A DNA stretch of 64,000 nucleotides from Syntrophus sp963665935 (GCA_963665935.1 OY762510.1:1922001-1986000), one strand, 5' to 3'. Positions 28,248 through 37,725 are shown, counted from the stretch's first letter. Numbers and translations: made by a program. Notes: generated from the letters alone by a model not told the origin.

Positions 28248-28293
28248 AAAAGAAAAAGCCAAGTCATTCATGACAGGATGAACTTGGCTTTTC
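28248..28293 (-). terminator. Rho-independent terminator of the OmpA-lipoprotein gene
   Basis: On the minus strand an 11-bp stem AAAAGCCAAGT / ACTTGGCTTTT, with a 17-base loop that can pair further, is followed by a U-rich tract (TTCTTTTTTATT). It begins about 33 bases after the stop codon of the OmpA-family gene. Confidence 0.8.
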
Positions 28294-28325
28294 TCTTATC
28301 CGGGGATCTGGGTCGGATCGTGGTG

Positions 28326-28997
28326 CTACTTGGTCTGAGCCTGTGTCTGCGGCGCGATCTTGATCTCCACTCTTCTGTTCATTTGACGTCCTGCCTCTGT
28401 CGTGTTCGTTGCCACGGGCATCGTTTTCCCATAGCCGATGACCTCGATACGGTTTTCCGCCACACCGCGCTGAACCAGCAGATTCTTTACAGCCATGGCG
28501 CGCCGTTTCGAAAGGTCCATGTTGTAGGCATCGGAGCCGACGCTGTCCGTATGACCTTCCACCTGAATTAAAGTATCCGGGTATTGAGTCAGCACGGATG
28601 CGACCCGGTTGATTTCCGAGTACAGACCCGGTCTCACTTCCGCCGAATTGGTATCGAAGGTGACATCGCCTTTGAAAGTGACCGCCAGGAGGTTGCCTTC
28701 CCTGGAGACGGAAGCCGCTTCCGAACTGGCCAAGGCGCCTCGCATTTCCTTCTCCTGATTGTCCATCATCTTGCCGACTGCAGCCCCTCCAAGCCCACCC
28801 ACGGCCGCGCCGATGGCCGCGCCGATCAGAGTCCCCTTCGTGCTGTGGCCAATGACCTGACCGATCACCGCTCCCGCTGCGGCTCCGCCTGCTGTTCCAT
28901 AGACAGCGCCTTTTGTGGTTTTCGACTGATTCTCCATTGTCGCGCAACCTGCCAGCAGCAGCATACAGAGAAAAACAGCTATTCCCTTTTTACGCAT
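28326..28997 (-). CDS. OmpA-family lipoprotein with glycine-zipper segment (YiaD-like)
   Basis: A 223-residue outer-membrane lipoprotein. The signal peptide ends in a lipobox LLAGC, so Cys 18 would be lipidated. A glycine/alanine-rich zipper (about 30-75, for example GTAGGAAAGAVIGQVIG) could insert in the membrane. Residues about 105-215 form an OmpA C-terminal peptidoglycan-binding domain with VEGHTDSVGSDAYNMDLSKRRA and NRRVEIKI. The ATG follows AAGGAGGAAAAG. It anchors the outer membrane to the cell wall. It stands alone, with its own terminator; the 276 bases upstream contain no gene I can support. Confidence 0.93.
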   Translation of the reverse strand: MRKKGIAVFLCMLLLAGCATMENQSKTTKGAVYGTAGGAAAGAVIGQVIGHSTKGTLIGAAIGAAVGGLGGAAVGKMMDNQEKEMRGALASSEAASVSREGNLLAVTFKGDVTFDTNSAEVRPGLYSEINRVASVLTQYPDTLIQVEGHTDSVGSDAYNMDLSKRRAMAVKNLLVQRGVAENRIEVIGYGKTMPVATNTTEAGRQMNRRVEIKIAPQTQAQTK

Positions 28998-29273
28998 TTT
29001 CTTTTCCTCCTTGATTAAAATGTTTTTTACGTTGGGAAGATCAAGAATTTCGTTATCTTTGTTTTACGCCATCCCAGAGGTGGTCCGCCTCCGCTTAAAT
29101 TTCCCGGAGAGCCCTGCTTTGGCGATCGCAACTCTGCTGACAATTCTGAATGATTTGGAAGGTACGAAGGAATTATAAACAGAACCGTCTGCAGAGTCAA
29201 TAAGGTGATCTCTTTGACGGTCTTTGATGCACAATGCCGGCTGTTCGTGAAAAATCTACCCGAGCGGAAAAGA

Positions 29274-32200
29274 TTACCCTTTGGCTTCTTCTCGCTGACG
29301 TAGCCACATCAGTTCTTTTTCCAGCATCTGTGGGTCTTTGCAGACATGGAAGACCCATCTGCCCAACTCCCCCCAGTTGTTCACCGCCGAGATCCAGCGT
29401 CTTGCCGCCTGATGCTTGGCCCTGTCCTGATTGTCCTCAAAGCCTTTGACTTCGAGGATCAGAGTCACGCCGGGCAGCAGGCGAACGAGAAAATCGGGAA
29501 GGTATGCATGGCTGACGTTGAAATATTCGTAAGGAATAGAAAATTCCAGGTGGTCGTTTTTTGCGTAGATCAGCTTGGCCTGTTCCAGGCGGAAAGCGGC
29601 TGACTGCTCCCATGTCTTGGTATCGGCGACGACGGAATTGATGTGGCTGCGGATTGTGGAAAAACACGGACGGGTCGTCTTGAAATTGACCTCCGCAGTC
29701 GAGCCGATTTTCTTGAAGCGGTTTAAAATAGGCATCAGGGGCGGCTCTCCCTGCTCGTTGTCCGGTTCAATGGCCTCCAGCAGGCGTTCCACCGTTTGCT
29801 GTACGTACATTTCCAGTCCAAGCTCGCAGGGATTCTCTCCCCGGAAATCGACTTTCTTGGCGACATATTCTTCAACAAGGCGATAGACCTGGGGAAAAAG
29901 CTGATGGCGGGATTGCAGCCGCAGCCTGGGGGTGCCGTTGCCAACTCCGGCGGTCAAAGCCCAGACGATCTGGCGGGCTATTTCGAACTGGATGGTCTGC
30001 AGATGGACGCTCCGGTAGTAGGCTTCCCTGTCCTGCTCCTGGGAATCAAAGAGTCCACCGGTGCCGGGGGAGCCGGTCTTGTAGCCAACCTGAGGCTGGA
30101 CAAAGACCGCCGTCGGGGTATGGTCCGGTTCCAGGCGCAGGGTCTCCATTCTGTCGATGTCGGCCCTGATGAGATTGTGCTTCAGGGCGAAGGCAAAGCC
30201 TTCCACGACGGGGAAGCGGATCTCGAAGGCGCTTCTTTCCTCCAGGGCGCGGACATGATTCTTGGGCTTGTCTTCCGGCGTCGGCTTTTCCTTTTTTCGG
30301 CCCTTGAAGGGAATAACCGAAAAAGGGATGCCGTAAACGTCCACATATTCTTCCGTGAGGAGGCCTGTTTCCGGGTCGACAGCGTAATCCATCCGCCGTA
30401 GCCCCCGGCCGACGACCTGCTCACACAGAAGCTGGCTGCCGAAGGCCCGCAGCCCCAGGATGTGGGTGACATTGCTGGCATCCCAGCCTTCCGTCAGCAT
30501 CTGTACGGAAATCACGCACCGCACCTGCTCGCCGGGCTTCCCCGGCTTGCCCACGGTGGCCACGATCTCCCGCAGAGATTCGGCTGTCTCCCGCCGGCTT
30601 GCATTCGGATCTTCGCTTTCCGCCTCGGCCAGGAGTTTGGAATCGATGCGCAACGTCGGGGTGACGCCTTCCCTGTTGGAAAAGAGATCCGGGAAGATCT
30701 TGCCGGTTCCGTAGGCTGTCTTTTTCTTCAGTTTCTTCTTTTTTCCGGAGCGGCCGGTCTGTTCATCGCCGTCATCCCCATTCTCCACCACTTCCACTGT
30801 TTCCTCGCCGGAGATATTCCGGAAAAAGACCTCGGCAACGTCCGTGTTGTCGCAGACGACGATCATGACGGGCGGCGCCTTTTCCTGTCCAGGGGTGGCG
30901 TCCTGAAGATATTCAAAGCGCTCTTTCCATTGGCTGGCCAGGGTGAGGAGGGCGTCTTCCGCTTCCCGCCAGACGATGTCGGGCTTCGGTTTGCCTCCGG
31001 GAAGTCTTTCGCCCGGCTGAAGCCCTTCGCCGATGTGCTTCCAGAGGGCGAAGTATTTCGGTTCCGGACGCCCTGTCGTGTCGCTAACGGGCAGCCGGGG
31101 AATCTTGACGATGCCTGATTCGATGGCGTCGACGAGGCCGAAATCACTGACCAGCCAGGGAAAGGGCGACCCTTCGATGTAGCCGCTTCCCTGCAGGTAG
31201 AAGGGCGTGGCCGACAGATCGACGCAGAACCGAATGCCGCAGGCCTGGTGAATCCTGTCCAGTCCTGAGATCCAGACCGTCGCCTCTTCCCGCTCCGCCT
31301 TGTCCGCGGCGGTCAATTTTTCCTTTTCCCCTACCGGGGCTGGGCGATAGGCATGGTGTGCCTCGTCGTTGAAAACCATGATGGGCGCCTGATCGTAAAG
31401 ATCATGAAGAACCCGGCGGGCAAAGGCGTCGGGACTTTCCTCGCCCTTGTCCACGACAACATAGCTTTTGCCGCCTTCCTGGTGGGGCGATTCCGGGGCA
31501 AAGCGGTGCCAGTTCGTGATCAGGACCTTGCCGGAGTTGATGAGGGACCGGAGTTGCGAGGGGACGAGATCAAACTCGTCATAATAGGTCCCTTCAGGAT
31601 TGTCGGGGCGCAGGACCTGGAGGCGCTCCTTGATCGTCAGGTTCGGGCAGACAACAAGGGCCGCCGAGGGAAATCGCTCATCGCCGGGGAAACGGCCCCT
31701 GTTGGCGAAAGCCCAGGCGATCAGCATGGCCATGACCACCGTTTTGCCGCTTCCCGTGGCCATTTTGCAGCCGTAACGCAGAAGCGGGGCCAGACCGGCC
31801 TCGTTGGGCCGGTCGATGAGCGTCGGGAAGACCGTCAGCCGACCCTGTCGATTAAAGGAGGGCTTTTCCCCCTTGCGGAGGCACTCGTAATCTTCCTGAC
31901 GCAGGTTCGGTTTCCAGCGGGTCTTTTTCCCGGAGGCCAGGATCTCCGTGAGATAGATGACCGTTTCAACGGCCTCCTGCTGGCAGAAGAAGAGCCGCCG
32001 AGGCCGGTCGCTCCGTCTCCAGTGGGTCAGCAGTTGCCTTGTGACAGGTGTTGCCCCCGCATAATTCATAGAACGCCAGCGCTTCACGTCCTCGCGCAGG
32101 AGATTGACCAGGGGCAGATCGTCCCGTTCCTCTTCGGCCATGAAGGCCATCTCGGTTTGGGCAGATCCCGTTCGTTCCGTCTTGTACCAGTAACTGGCCG

Positions 32201-32339
32201 GGCGTCTCCCCGGCATGCGCGAGGCTGCCCCTGTTCCGGTGTCATAGACCCAATGGGCGGAGGGCTCCTCGAAAGGGTTGCACAGGATGGGCTGATCGAC
32301 GGGTTGGATGGGGATTTCCGAAGGCTCAGGCGTTTTCAT
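29274..32339 (-). CDS. res: Type III-like restriction enzyme, helicase-nuclease (Res) subunit
   Basis: A 1021-residue superfamily 2 protein. Walker A is MATGSGKTVVMAMLIAWAF, the DEAH box is FNDEAHHAYR, and helicase motifs VLGLRAFGSQLLCEQVVGRGLRR follow. A C-terminal PD-ExK-like nuclease motif is seen in AYLPDFLVRLLPGVTLILEVKGF. It translocates on and cleaves unmodified DNA together with the adjacent methyltransferase. The ATG at 32339, with AAGGGA upstream, overlaps the end of the methyltransferase reading frame by 14 bases, so translation is coupled. Size and domain order match Res subunits of type III and related systems. The nuclease call is from motif only. Confidence 0.87.
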   Translation of the reverse strand: MKTPEPSEIPIQPVDQPILCNPFEEPSAHWVYDTGTGAASRMPGRRPASYWYKTERTGSAQTEMAFMAEEERDDLPLVNLLREDVKRWRSMNYAGATPVTRQLLTHWRRSDRPRRLFFCQQEAVETVIYLTEILASGKKTRWKPNLRQEDYECLRKGEKPSFNRQGRLTVFPTLIDRPNEAGLAPLLRYGCKMATGSGKTVVMAMLIAWAFANRGRFPGDERFPSAALVVCPNLTIKERLQVLRPDNPEGTYYDEFDLVPSQLRSLINSGKVLITNWHRFAPESPHQEGGKSYVVVDKGEESPDAFARRVLHDLYDQAPIMVFNDEAHHAYRPAPVGEKEKLTAADKAEREEATVWISGLDRIHQACGIRFCVDLSATPFYLQGSGYIEGSPFPWLVSDFGLVDAIESGIVKIPRLPVSDTTGRPEPKYFALWKHIGEGLQPGERLPGGKPKPDIVWREAEDALLTLASQWKERFEYLQDATPGQEKAPPVMIVVCDNTDVAEVFFRNISGEETVEVVENGDDGDEQTGRSGKKKKLKKKTAYGTGKIFPDLFSNREGVTPTLRIDSKLLAEAESEDPNASRRETAESLREIVATVGKPGKPGEQVRCVISVQMLTEGWDASNVTHILGLRAFGSQLLCEQVVGRGLRRMDYAVDPETGLLTEEYVDVYGIPFSVIPFKGRKKEKPTPEDKPKNHVRALEERSAFEIRFPVVEGFAFALKHNLIRADIDRMETLRLEPDHTPTAVFVQPQVGYKTGSPGTGGLFDSQEQDREAYYRSVHLQTIQFEIARQIVWALTAGVGNGTPRLRLQSRHQLFPQVYRLVEEYVAKKVDFRGENPCELGLEMYVQQTVERLLEAIEPDNEQGEPPLMPILNRFKKIGSTAEVNFKTTRPCFSTIRSHINSVVADTKTWEQSAAFRLEQAKLIYAKNDHLEFSIPYEYFNVSHAYLPDFLVRLLPGVTLILEVKGFEDNQDRAKHQAARRWISAVNNWGELGRWVFHVCKDPQMLEKELMWLRQREEAKG

Positions 32340-33492
32340 AGGGGCTCCCTTGCGCATTCAGGCGGTGAATGGCCATGACCTCATTGCCCCGGGGATCGAT
32401 CACTTTGACGGCTACCCGGGAATACCGGCCTGCCGGAAAGGGTAGCGAAACCGTTCCGCTCAAGGCGGCGAACCGGTCTTCATCGAGGACTCCTTTGAGG
32501 GCGCGGGCGATTTTTCCCCAGGCGGACTTGTCGGGAAGGAAGGCCTGGGTGATGCAGAAGGTCCGGCCGTCATAGTCGGTTTCCAGAAACCAGGCGGCAA
32601 CCTTGTCGGCCCGGGTGGGCAGGATCGTATTGTTTACCGGGTCATAGATGTCCACGCCTTCCATTTCGACGACGAACTCGCCCTCTTTCGTGGCGGTCAG
32701 CCGGGTCCGGGGGCTCCCGAAAACCGTGAAAAGCTGGCTTCCCGGAGTTTCTTTCAGGAGGTTTCCCATGTTGACGTCGGGGCTGATGTGAGCCAGGTGG
32801 CAGCGGATGTTCGGGTTCGGGTCTTCCTGAATAATGGCCTGGGCCGCGGCGTCAAAGGAAAAACCGGCAAAGACGAGATCCTGGAACCCTCGTCGGGCGG
32901 CGACGGGCAGGGCCTGCTCCACCTGCCAGGCCGTCACGGGACCGAACTGCGGGCCGAAGGAAACGGCGACCAGATGGGTTTCTCCGTCTTCCGTTCGCCA
33001 CTCCCCTTCGGCATGGATGAACTCGAAGGAGCAGGCATCCAGGCGGGTAAAGGCAAGGACCTTGTTGTCGGGAAAACGGATGCCGTCGGCCTTGAGGAGC
33101 CGACGCATCTTGTCCAGGTGGGCCTCGGCGTTGACCGCCTCTCCGTAGCCGCCGACGTCGCCGAAGGTTTCCAGATCCTCCTCTGGCGTGCCGCCGATGG
33201 GGCTGGATTCGTTAAGGGACTCTTCGGCAGGCATGACGGCTTCCAGGGAAAAAGGGCCGGAAACACGGGCGATATTGCGGATCACCTCGGGCTGGTCCAC
33301 CAGTTTCTCCTGTTCGGCATGGGCGGCGATGCAGGCGTTGACCTCATCCATCTTGGCCCGCCAGGCCTGCCGATAGGACGTCAAGGCCTCCTGGAGCGGG
33401 ACGGGCCAGTCGGCATCCGTATCGAAGGGAACCTCCCAGGGATTCCAGTTTTTTTTCGGAAGATTCCAGCGCCGTCGATCGGCGTCGGTCAC
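32326..33492 (-). CDS. C-terminal part of the split DNA methyltransferase (after an in-frame TAG)
   Basis: The 388-residue open frame is in the same frame as the methyltransferase upstream and is separated from it only by the TAG at 33535-33537 plus 14 sense codons (AKLAAKERREGKKA). The sequence VTDADRRRWNLPKKNWNPWEVPFD and the region around VSGPFSLEAVMPAEE look like the C-terminal extension of large type III-like Mod proteins of about 1000 residues, so the two pieces are best read as one interrupted gene. The second piece could be made from GTG 33492, but no convincing ribosome-binding site is seen. Its stop overlaps the start of res. No catalytic motif lies in this half; a role in target recognition or Res contact is inference. 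Confidence 0.7.
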   Translation of the reverse strand: MTDADRRRWNLPKKNWNPWEVPFDTDADWPVPLQEALTSYRQAWRAKMDEVNACIAAHAEQEKLVDQPEVIRNIARVSGPFSLEAVMPAEESLNESSPIGGTPEEDLETFGDVGGYGEAVNAEAHLDKMRRLLKADGIRFPDNKVLAFTRLDACSFEFIHAEGEWRTEDGETHLVAVSFGPQFGPVTAWQVEQALPVAARRGFQDLVFAGFSFDAAAQAIIQEDPNPNIRCHLAHISPDVNMGNLLKETPGSQLFTVFGSPRTRLTATKEGEFVVEMEGVDIYDPVNNTILPTRADKVAAWFLETDYDGRTFCITQAFLPDKSAWGKIARALKGVLDEDRFAALSGTVSLPFPAGRYSRVAVKVIDPRGNEVMAIHRLNAQGSPYENA

Positions 33493-33534
33493 GGCCTTCT
33501 TTCCCTCTCTCCGCTCTTTGGCGGCCAGCTTGGC

Positions 33535-35382
33535 CTACAGCTTTTCCCGAATGGCCGGTGTCACGCTGACCAGGGCGGTGTTGAGGGCGGCCAGCCGTTC
33601 GTCCAGGATGGGTTGGTGACGGACGAAGATGCCGTCCAGGGCGGCATTCTGGGCAATGCTCTTGAGGGTGATGTGGGGAACGGTCTTGAAGAGAAAACCC
33701 CGTTGCGGATTGGTGATCGGCCCGGTTTTCCCGTTTTCCGCCAGCCTACCTTTGTCCCCTTCGCTGGAAGGAGTTGCCGGGGAATCTTCCCGCACCCTGT
33801 AAAAGGGAAAGGTCGCTGTCAGAAGACGCTGACGGGCCAGGGCCAGGGCGACGCGACTCGTGTCGATGGTGATCCACCGCCGGCCCCACTGCTTCGCAAC
33901 ATAGGCCGTCGTCCCGCTCCCGCAGGTCGGATCGAGGACCAGATCGCCGGGATCGCTAGTCATGAGGAGGCAGCGCTCGATGACTTTCGTCCCTGTTTGA
34001 ACAACATAGACTTTATCATCTGTAAAACTTCCTGTGCCTGTATCGCTCCATAAATTTGAAAAAGGATATGCCGGGAAGTCGTCAATAAATCGGATATAGG
34101 CGAGAGTTATTCCTGATGGGACGACACGGTCTGTATTAATGAGACGTTGCATACCCTCACTATTTGTTTTCCAAAATCCTTTCCCGCTGGTTAATAATTT
34201 GCCATATAGCTCAACTGGAAAATTAGTTGTAGTACCACCACTCTGGCTTGTCATGGTGTCGAGCCTGAAAATTTTCCCCTTAAACTGCGTTGCGTTTTGT
34301 TGTTTTTCAAATTTTGACATTCGGCGTCTGTTTCCATCTTCAGTCTCAAGCCAGTTGTAAACACCTGCTTTATCTGAGTCTATGTTCTTCTCAGTAAAGA
34401 GTTGTTTGTATTTAACCTGATGAATATCCTTTGCGTACCAAAGCAGATAATCAGTTGATGGGGGTAAAAGATTGCTCGTCTGACTTGTCGTTTTGAAAAA
34501 AGTTACTAATGCGCAGAAATTATTAGAAGAAAACACCTCATCCATCAGACTCCTAACCCGATGCAGATTCTCATCGGATATCTGCACAAAGATGCTTCCC
34601 GAATCGGCCAGGAGTTCCCGGCAGAGGATGAGACGGTCGCGGAGGTAGGCGAGGTAGGAGTGGACGCCCAGGGTCCAGGTGTCCCGGTAGGCCTTCACCA
34701 TTTCCGGTTCGCGGGTCAGGTCGCTTTCCTTGTCCTTCACATCCCTTTTCCCGATTTCGGGTTGGAAATTGGAGGCGAACTTGATGCCGTAGGGCGGGTC
34801 CATGTAGATCATCTGGACCTTGCCGGCCAGGTCTTCCCGGCGGGCAAGGCTGGCCATGACCGAAAGGGAGTCGCCCAGGATCATCCGGTTCGACCAGTCC
34901 ACGTCGTGGCGATAGAACTGGACGGCCTTTGTGTATTCCATCTGAGGATCGGCAAAGAGGTCCCGCTGAATGTCCTGCCGGGCAATGACCTTGAGGATTG
35001 CCTGGGCGCTGATCCGTTCGTGAATGTGCAGGGCGACGGGATCGACCTCGAAGGCCTTCCTTTCCCGCTTGCCCGTCCATTCGAGCCAGGGGTCGCGGTT
35101 CCGCAGGGCCGCAGCCAGAAGCTCGATCTCAGAAGCGTTCAGCGGGCGGAGGCGGGCCTGCTCCAGGAGCTCCGGCAGTCTGTCCGCTTCGCCCGTGGCG
35201 TCGAAGCGCAGAACCGGCGGGAGGTGGTGATTGTAGGCGTACTGAATGCGGGGTTTTTCCTGGACCCGGCCCTGGGCGGCGAGTCCCGCCGGGGGAATGT
35301 TCTTCCGCCTCGCCTCTTCATGGCGATAATCCAGGGCTGCGGTTTCCACAGGGGATGATTGAGTCGATTTCTTCCTTGCCAT
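33535..35382 (-). CDS. mod: Type III-like site-specific DNA methyltransferase (Mod), N-terminal catalytic part
   Basis: A 615-residue N6-adenine/N4-cytosine methyltransferase of the beta class. The catalytic motif IV MIYMDPPYGIKF (about residues 190-200) precedes the SAM-binding motif I VLDPTCGSGTTAYVA (about 495), with a target-recognition region between them. It modifies the sites that the Res subunit would otherwise cut. The DNA of the central region (about 33960-34560) is clearly more AT-rich than both flanks, suggesting an exchanged recognition domain. The frame ends at TAG 33535-33537 but continues open in the same frame to 32326, which together would give a protein of about 1018 residues. 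Catalytic motifs are intact in this part. Confidence 0.85.
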   Translation of the reverse strand: MARKKSTQSSPVETAALDYRHEEARRKNIPPAGLAAQGRVQEKPRIQYAYNHHLPPVLRFDATGEADRLPELLEQARLRPLNASEIELLAAALRNRDPWLEWTGKRERKAFEVDPVALHIHERISAQAILKVIARQDIQRDLFADPQMEYTKAVQFYRHDVDWSNRMILGDSLSVMASLARREDLAGKVQMIYMDPPYGIKFASNFQPEIGKRDVKDKESDLTREPEMVKAYRDTWTLGVHSYLAYLRDRLILCRELLADSGSIFVQISDENLHRVRSLMDEVFSSNNFCALVTFFKTTSQTSNLLPPSTDYLLWYAKDIHQVKYKQLFTEKNIDSDKAGVYNWLETEDGNRRRMSKFEKQQNATQFKGKIFRLDTMTSQSGGTTTNFPVELYGKLLTSGKGFWKTNSEGMQRLINTDRVVPSGITLAYIRFIDDFPAYPFSNLWSDTGTGSFTDDKVYVVQTGTKVIERCLLMTSDPGDLVLDPTCGSGTTAYVAKQWGRRWITIDTSRVALALARQRLLTATFPFYRVREDSPATPSSEGDKGRLAENGKTGPITNPQRGFLFKTVPHITLKSIAQNAALDGIFVRHQPILDERLAALNTALVSVTPAIREKL

Positions 35383-35594
35383 CTGCTGCCTCCGTCGTTG
35401 AACAGGGTGGGGTGAATATTAAAAAATGAGAGGATAACAAAGGACGCGACGGGCATGACCGTATCAGAATCAGGAGGCAGATTCAACGCAAATCTATGCT
35501 ATCTATAGGGAAATTATAAGAATTGTGGTGAAGCAGACTGCTGTCTCCCAAACTGAAAGGCAAGGGGGCTGTTGTGCTATCTGTATAATATTTC

Positions 35595-35624
35595 TTGACA
35601 TTTTAACTTTTATCTGCCTATGCA
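35595..35624 (+). promoter_or_regulatory. Sigma-70-type promoter candidate for the Septu-like operon
   Basis: TTGACA at 35595-35600 and TATGCA at 35619-35624 are separated by 18 bases in an AT-rich stretch of the 409-base gap between mod and the ATPase gene. A TATAAT lies just before it (35584-35589) but has no good -35. The leader to the ATPase start would be about 160 bases. No reverse transcriptase gene or retron-like RNA is evident in this gap. Confidence 0.4.
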
Positions 35625-35791
35625 GAAGCATCGTGGGACGAAATTCGGCTCCATGCCGTGTGAGACTACCGGAAAAGGGAAAACTCCTATATCCCCGATG
35701 CATTTGAAAACCCACCCTTGTGGAATGTTTTCTTTTTTTATGCGTTCAATCCATTTTGGAATGTGCCGTTCTGAATAAAGGGGTTGTCTTT

Positions 35792-37090
35792 ATGAAAGTA
35801 AAAAAACTTTCCATTCATAACTGGAGAGGAATCCAGGAATTGAATATCGAATTCTGTGCTGGTGTCAATGTCCTCGTTGGTGAAAATGGAGCAGGCAAGT
35901 CAAGTATTCTCGATTTGTTGGCCATTATGCTGTCCCGGCTGATCTGGCGAATCCGTTCAACAACAGGAACCGGGAGAATGTTCACCGATCAGGATATCAA
36001 CAGCAAGGCAAGTGAGACATCCAACACCATTATGGTAAATATTCTGGGAAAAGATGTTGAGTGGCGTGTTGCAAAAACAAAGAAGGGAACGAAGCAGCAA
36101 ACCATCACGAACCTGGAGCAAATTAAAGATGTCGTGAATCAGGTTCATTCGGAACTCGAACAAGATGAGGCAGCAGGCATCCCCTTAGCCGTTTATTATC
36201 CGGTAAACAGGGCTGTTCTTGATGTTCCGTTGAGAATACGGCAGCGCCATGAATTTACACAATTGTCCGCATACGACCAGGCATTGACTGGAAAAAAGTC
36301 TGAAGGCCGCGATGACTTCAAGCTTTTTTTCGAGTGGTATCGAAATCGGGAAGATATCGAAAACGAGAATTTTCGATACCGAGATCATTTGTTCAAACCT
36401 GATCTGTGGGAGTTTCCCGATCGGCAGCTCGAAGCAGTCCGCAGTGCCATTTCTGCTTTGATGCCCGGTTATGATCATCTCTGTGTCCGCAGATCTCCTA
36501 TGCGGATGGTCCTTGAAAAGAAGGGTCATGAACTGAGGGTCGACCAACTTTCAGACGGGGAAAAATGTCTGCTGGCTCTGGTGGGGGACCTGGCCAGACG
36601 CCTCGCCGTTGCCAACCCCTCTCTGCCAAAGCCTTTAGAAGCGGGAGGCGTGGTGCTCATTGACGAAATTGATCTTCATCTCCATCCTGCATGGCAACGC
36701 AGGATCATTCCCAAGTTATTGACGACTTTTCCCAACTGTCAGTTTATTGTCTCCACCCATTCCCCTCAGGTTTTGAGTGAAGTGAAGGCGGAAAGCGTCT
36801 TATTGCTTTATGAAGACGGGGAAAAGGGCATCAAGTGTCAAAGGCCGCTGCAGTCTTACGGCCTAGATTCCAATGAAATTCTTGAATCGATCATGGGTGC
36901 GGAACCCCGCAATGCTGAAGTCGATAGAAGAATCAACAGGATTTTTTCATTGATTGATAATGATGAATTTCAAGAGGCGAAAATTCAGATCGAGCAACTG
37001 AGGCATGATGTTGGAGGCAGCCTCCCGGATCTCTTGAAGGCGGAAAGCATGATTTCCATGCTGGATGGTGGCCGGGAGTTTGGAGAGTGA
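35792..37090 (+). CDS. ptuA: Septu-like defence ATPase (PtuA-type, AAA/SMC-like)
   Basis: A 432-residue ABC/SMC-like ATPase. Walker A is VGENGAGKSSILDLL near residue 35, the signature-like motif is VDQLSDGEKCLLALVGDLA, and Walker B is GGVVLIDEIDLHLHPAWQ, followed by FIVSTHSPQVLSEV. This is the pattern of OLD/RloC/PtuA-type defence ATPases. The ATG at 35792 has AAAGGGG upstream and begins the conserved MKVKKLSIHNWRGIQ; an earlier in-frame start at 35720 lacks support. It overlaps the HNH nuclease gene by 4 bases, the two-gene layout of Septu (PtuA + PtuB) anti-phage systems. It is AT-richer than its neighbours, a sign of transfer, and sits beside a restriction-modification locus. The Septu name is inference from gene pair and motifs. 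Confidence 0.82.
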   Translation: MKVKKLSIHNWRGIQELNIEFCAGVNVLVGENGAGKSSILDLLAIMLSRLIWRIRSTTGTGRMFTDQDINSKASETSNTIMVNILGKDVEWRVAKTKKGTKQQTITNLEQIKDVVNQVHSELEQDEAAGIPLAVYYPVNRAVLDVPLRIRQRHEFTQLSAYDQALTGKKSEGRDDFKLFFEWYRNREDIENENFRYRDHLFKPDLWEFPDRQLEAVRSAISALMPGYDHLCVRRSPMRMVLEKKGHELRVDQLSDGEKCLLALVGDLARRLAVANPSLPKPLEAGGVVLIDEIDLHLHPAWQRRIIPKLLTTFPNCQFIVSTHSPQVLSEVKAESVLLLYEDGEKGIKCQRPLQSYGLDSNEILESIMGAEPRNAEVDRRINRIFSLIDNDEFQEAKIQIEQLRHDVGGSLPDLLKAESMISMLDGGREFGE

Positions 37091-37725
37091 TACAGATCAA
37101 CAAAGAATATGAGCCTTCATCACTTACCAATCATCGCTGTCAGTCATATTCAACCTTTGATAACCTGCCTTTAGAGGCAAAAGATGAGCTCCGGCAGAGT
37201 TTGCTCAAAGAGCAGGGATATTTATGCTGTTATTGCATGATGAGAATATCCGTCGAAAATATGCGTGTAGAACATTGGCATTGCCAAAGCAGCTATCATG
37301 ACGAGCAATTGGATTACTCCAATCTGATGGCCTCCTGCAATGGGAATGAAGGACATAAAAAACATGATCAGCATTGTGATGCCCGTAAGGGAAACCATGA
37401 CCTATCGCATAATCCCTCAAACCCGGATCATGATTTCGTCAGCCTTATAAACTATCTGGGTGATGGAACGATTCAATCATCAAATCAGGAATTTGATCGG
37501 GAACTTAACGAAATCCTCAACTTGAATTTCGCCCGGCTGAAAAGAAATCGGAAGTCCGTGATGGAAGGTGTTCATGAAATATTGCGCAGAAAAGCCGGGG
37601 TAGTAACGACCAGTCACCTCAAGCGCCTCATCAGAGTTTGGCAGGAAAAGGATCGTGACGGCAAATTGAAAGAGTATTGTGGCGTTGCCATTTACTATGT
37701 TACGAAGAAATTGCAAAGAATTTAA
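37087..37725 (+). CDS. ptuB: HNH endonuclease, PtuB-type (Septu partner)
   Basis: A 212-residue protein with an HNH core of the type found in PtuB and retron-associated nucleases: a Cys pair LCCYCMMRI, the catalytic-region VEHWHCQSS, the Asn motif DYSNLMASCNG and HCDARKGNHDL. The C-terminal half is helical and basic. The start is GTG at 37087 inside the last codons of the ATPase gene (GTGA overlap), with GGAG upstream. In Septu systems the ATPase and the HNH nuclease form a complex that cleaves nucleic acid on phage infection; this is known for the family and assumed here. No third gene or reverse transcriptase is attached. Confidence 0.8.
   Translation: MIQINKEYEPSSLTNHRCQSYSTFDNLPLEAKDELRQSLLKEQGYLCCYCMMRISVENMRVEHWHCQSSYHDEQLDYSNLMASCNGNEGHKKHDQHCDARKGNHDLSHNPSNPDHDFVSLINYLGDGTIQSSNQEFDRELNEILNLNFARLKRNRKSVMEGVHEILRRKAGVVTTSHLKRLIRVWQEKDRDGKLKEYCGVAIYYVTKKLQRI

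Noticed and set aside
35383..35791. Retron reverse transcriptase or msr-msd RNA for the Septu-like pair
   Set aside because: No reverse-transcriptase motifs or open frame of suitable size lie in or beside this gap.
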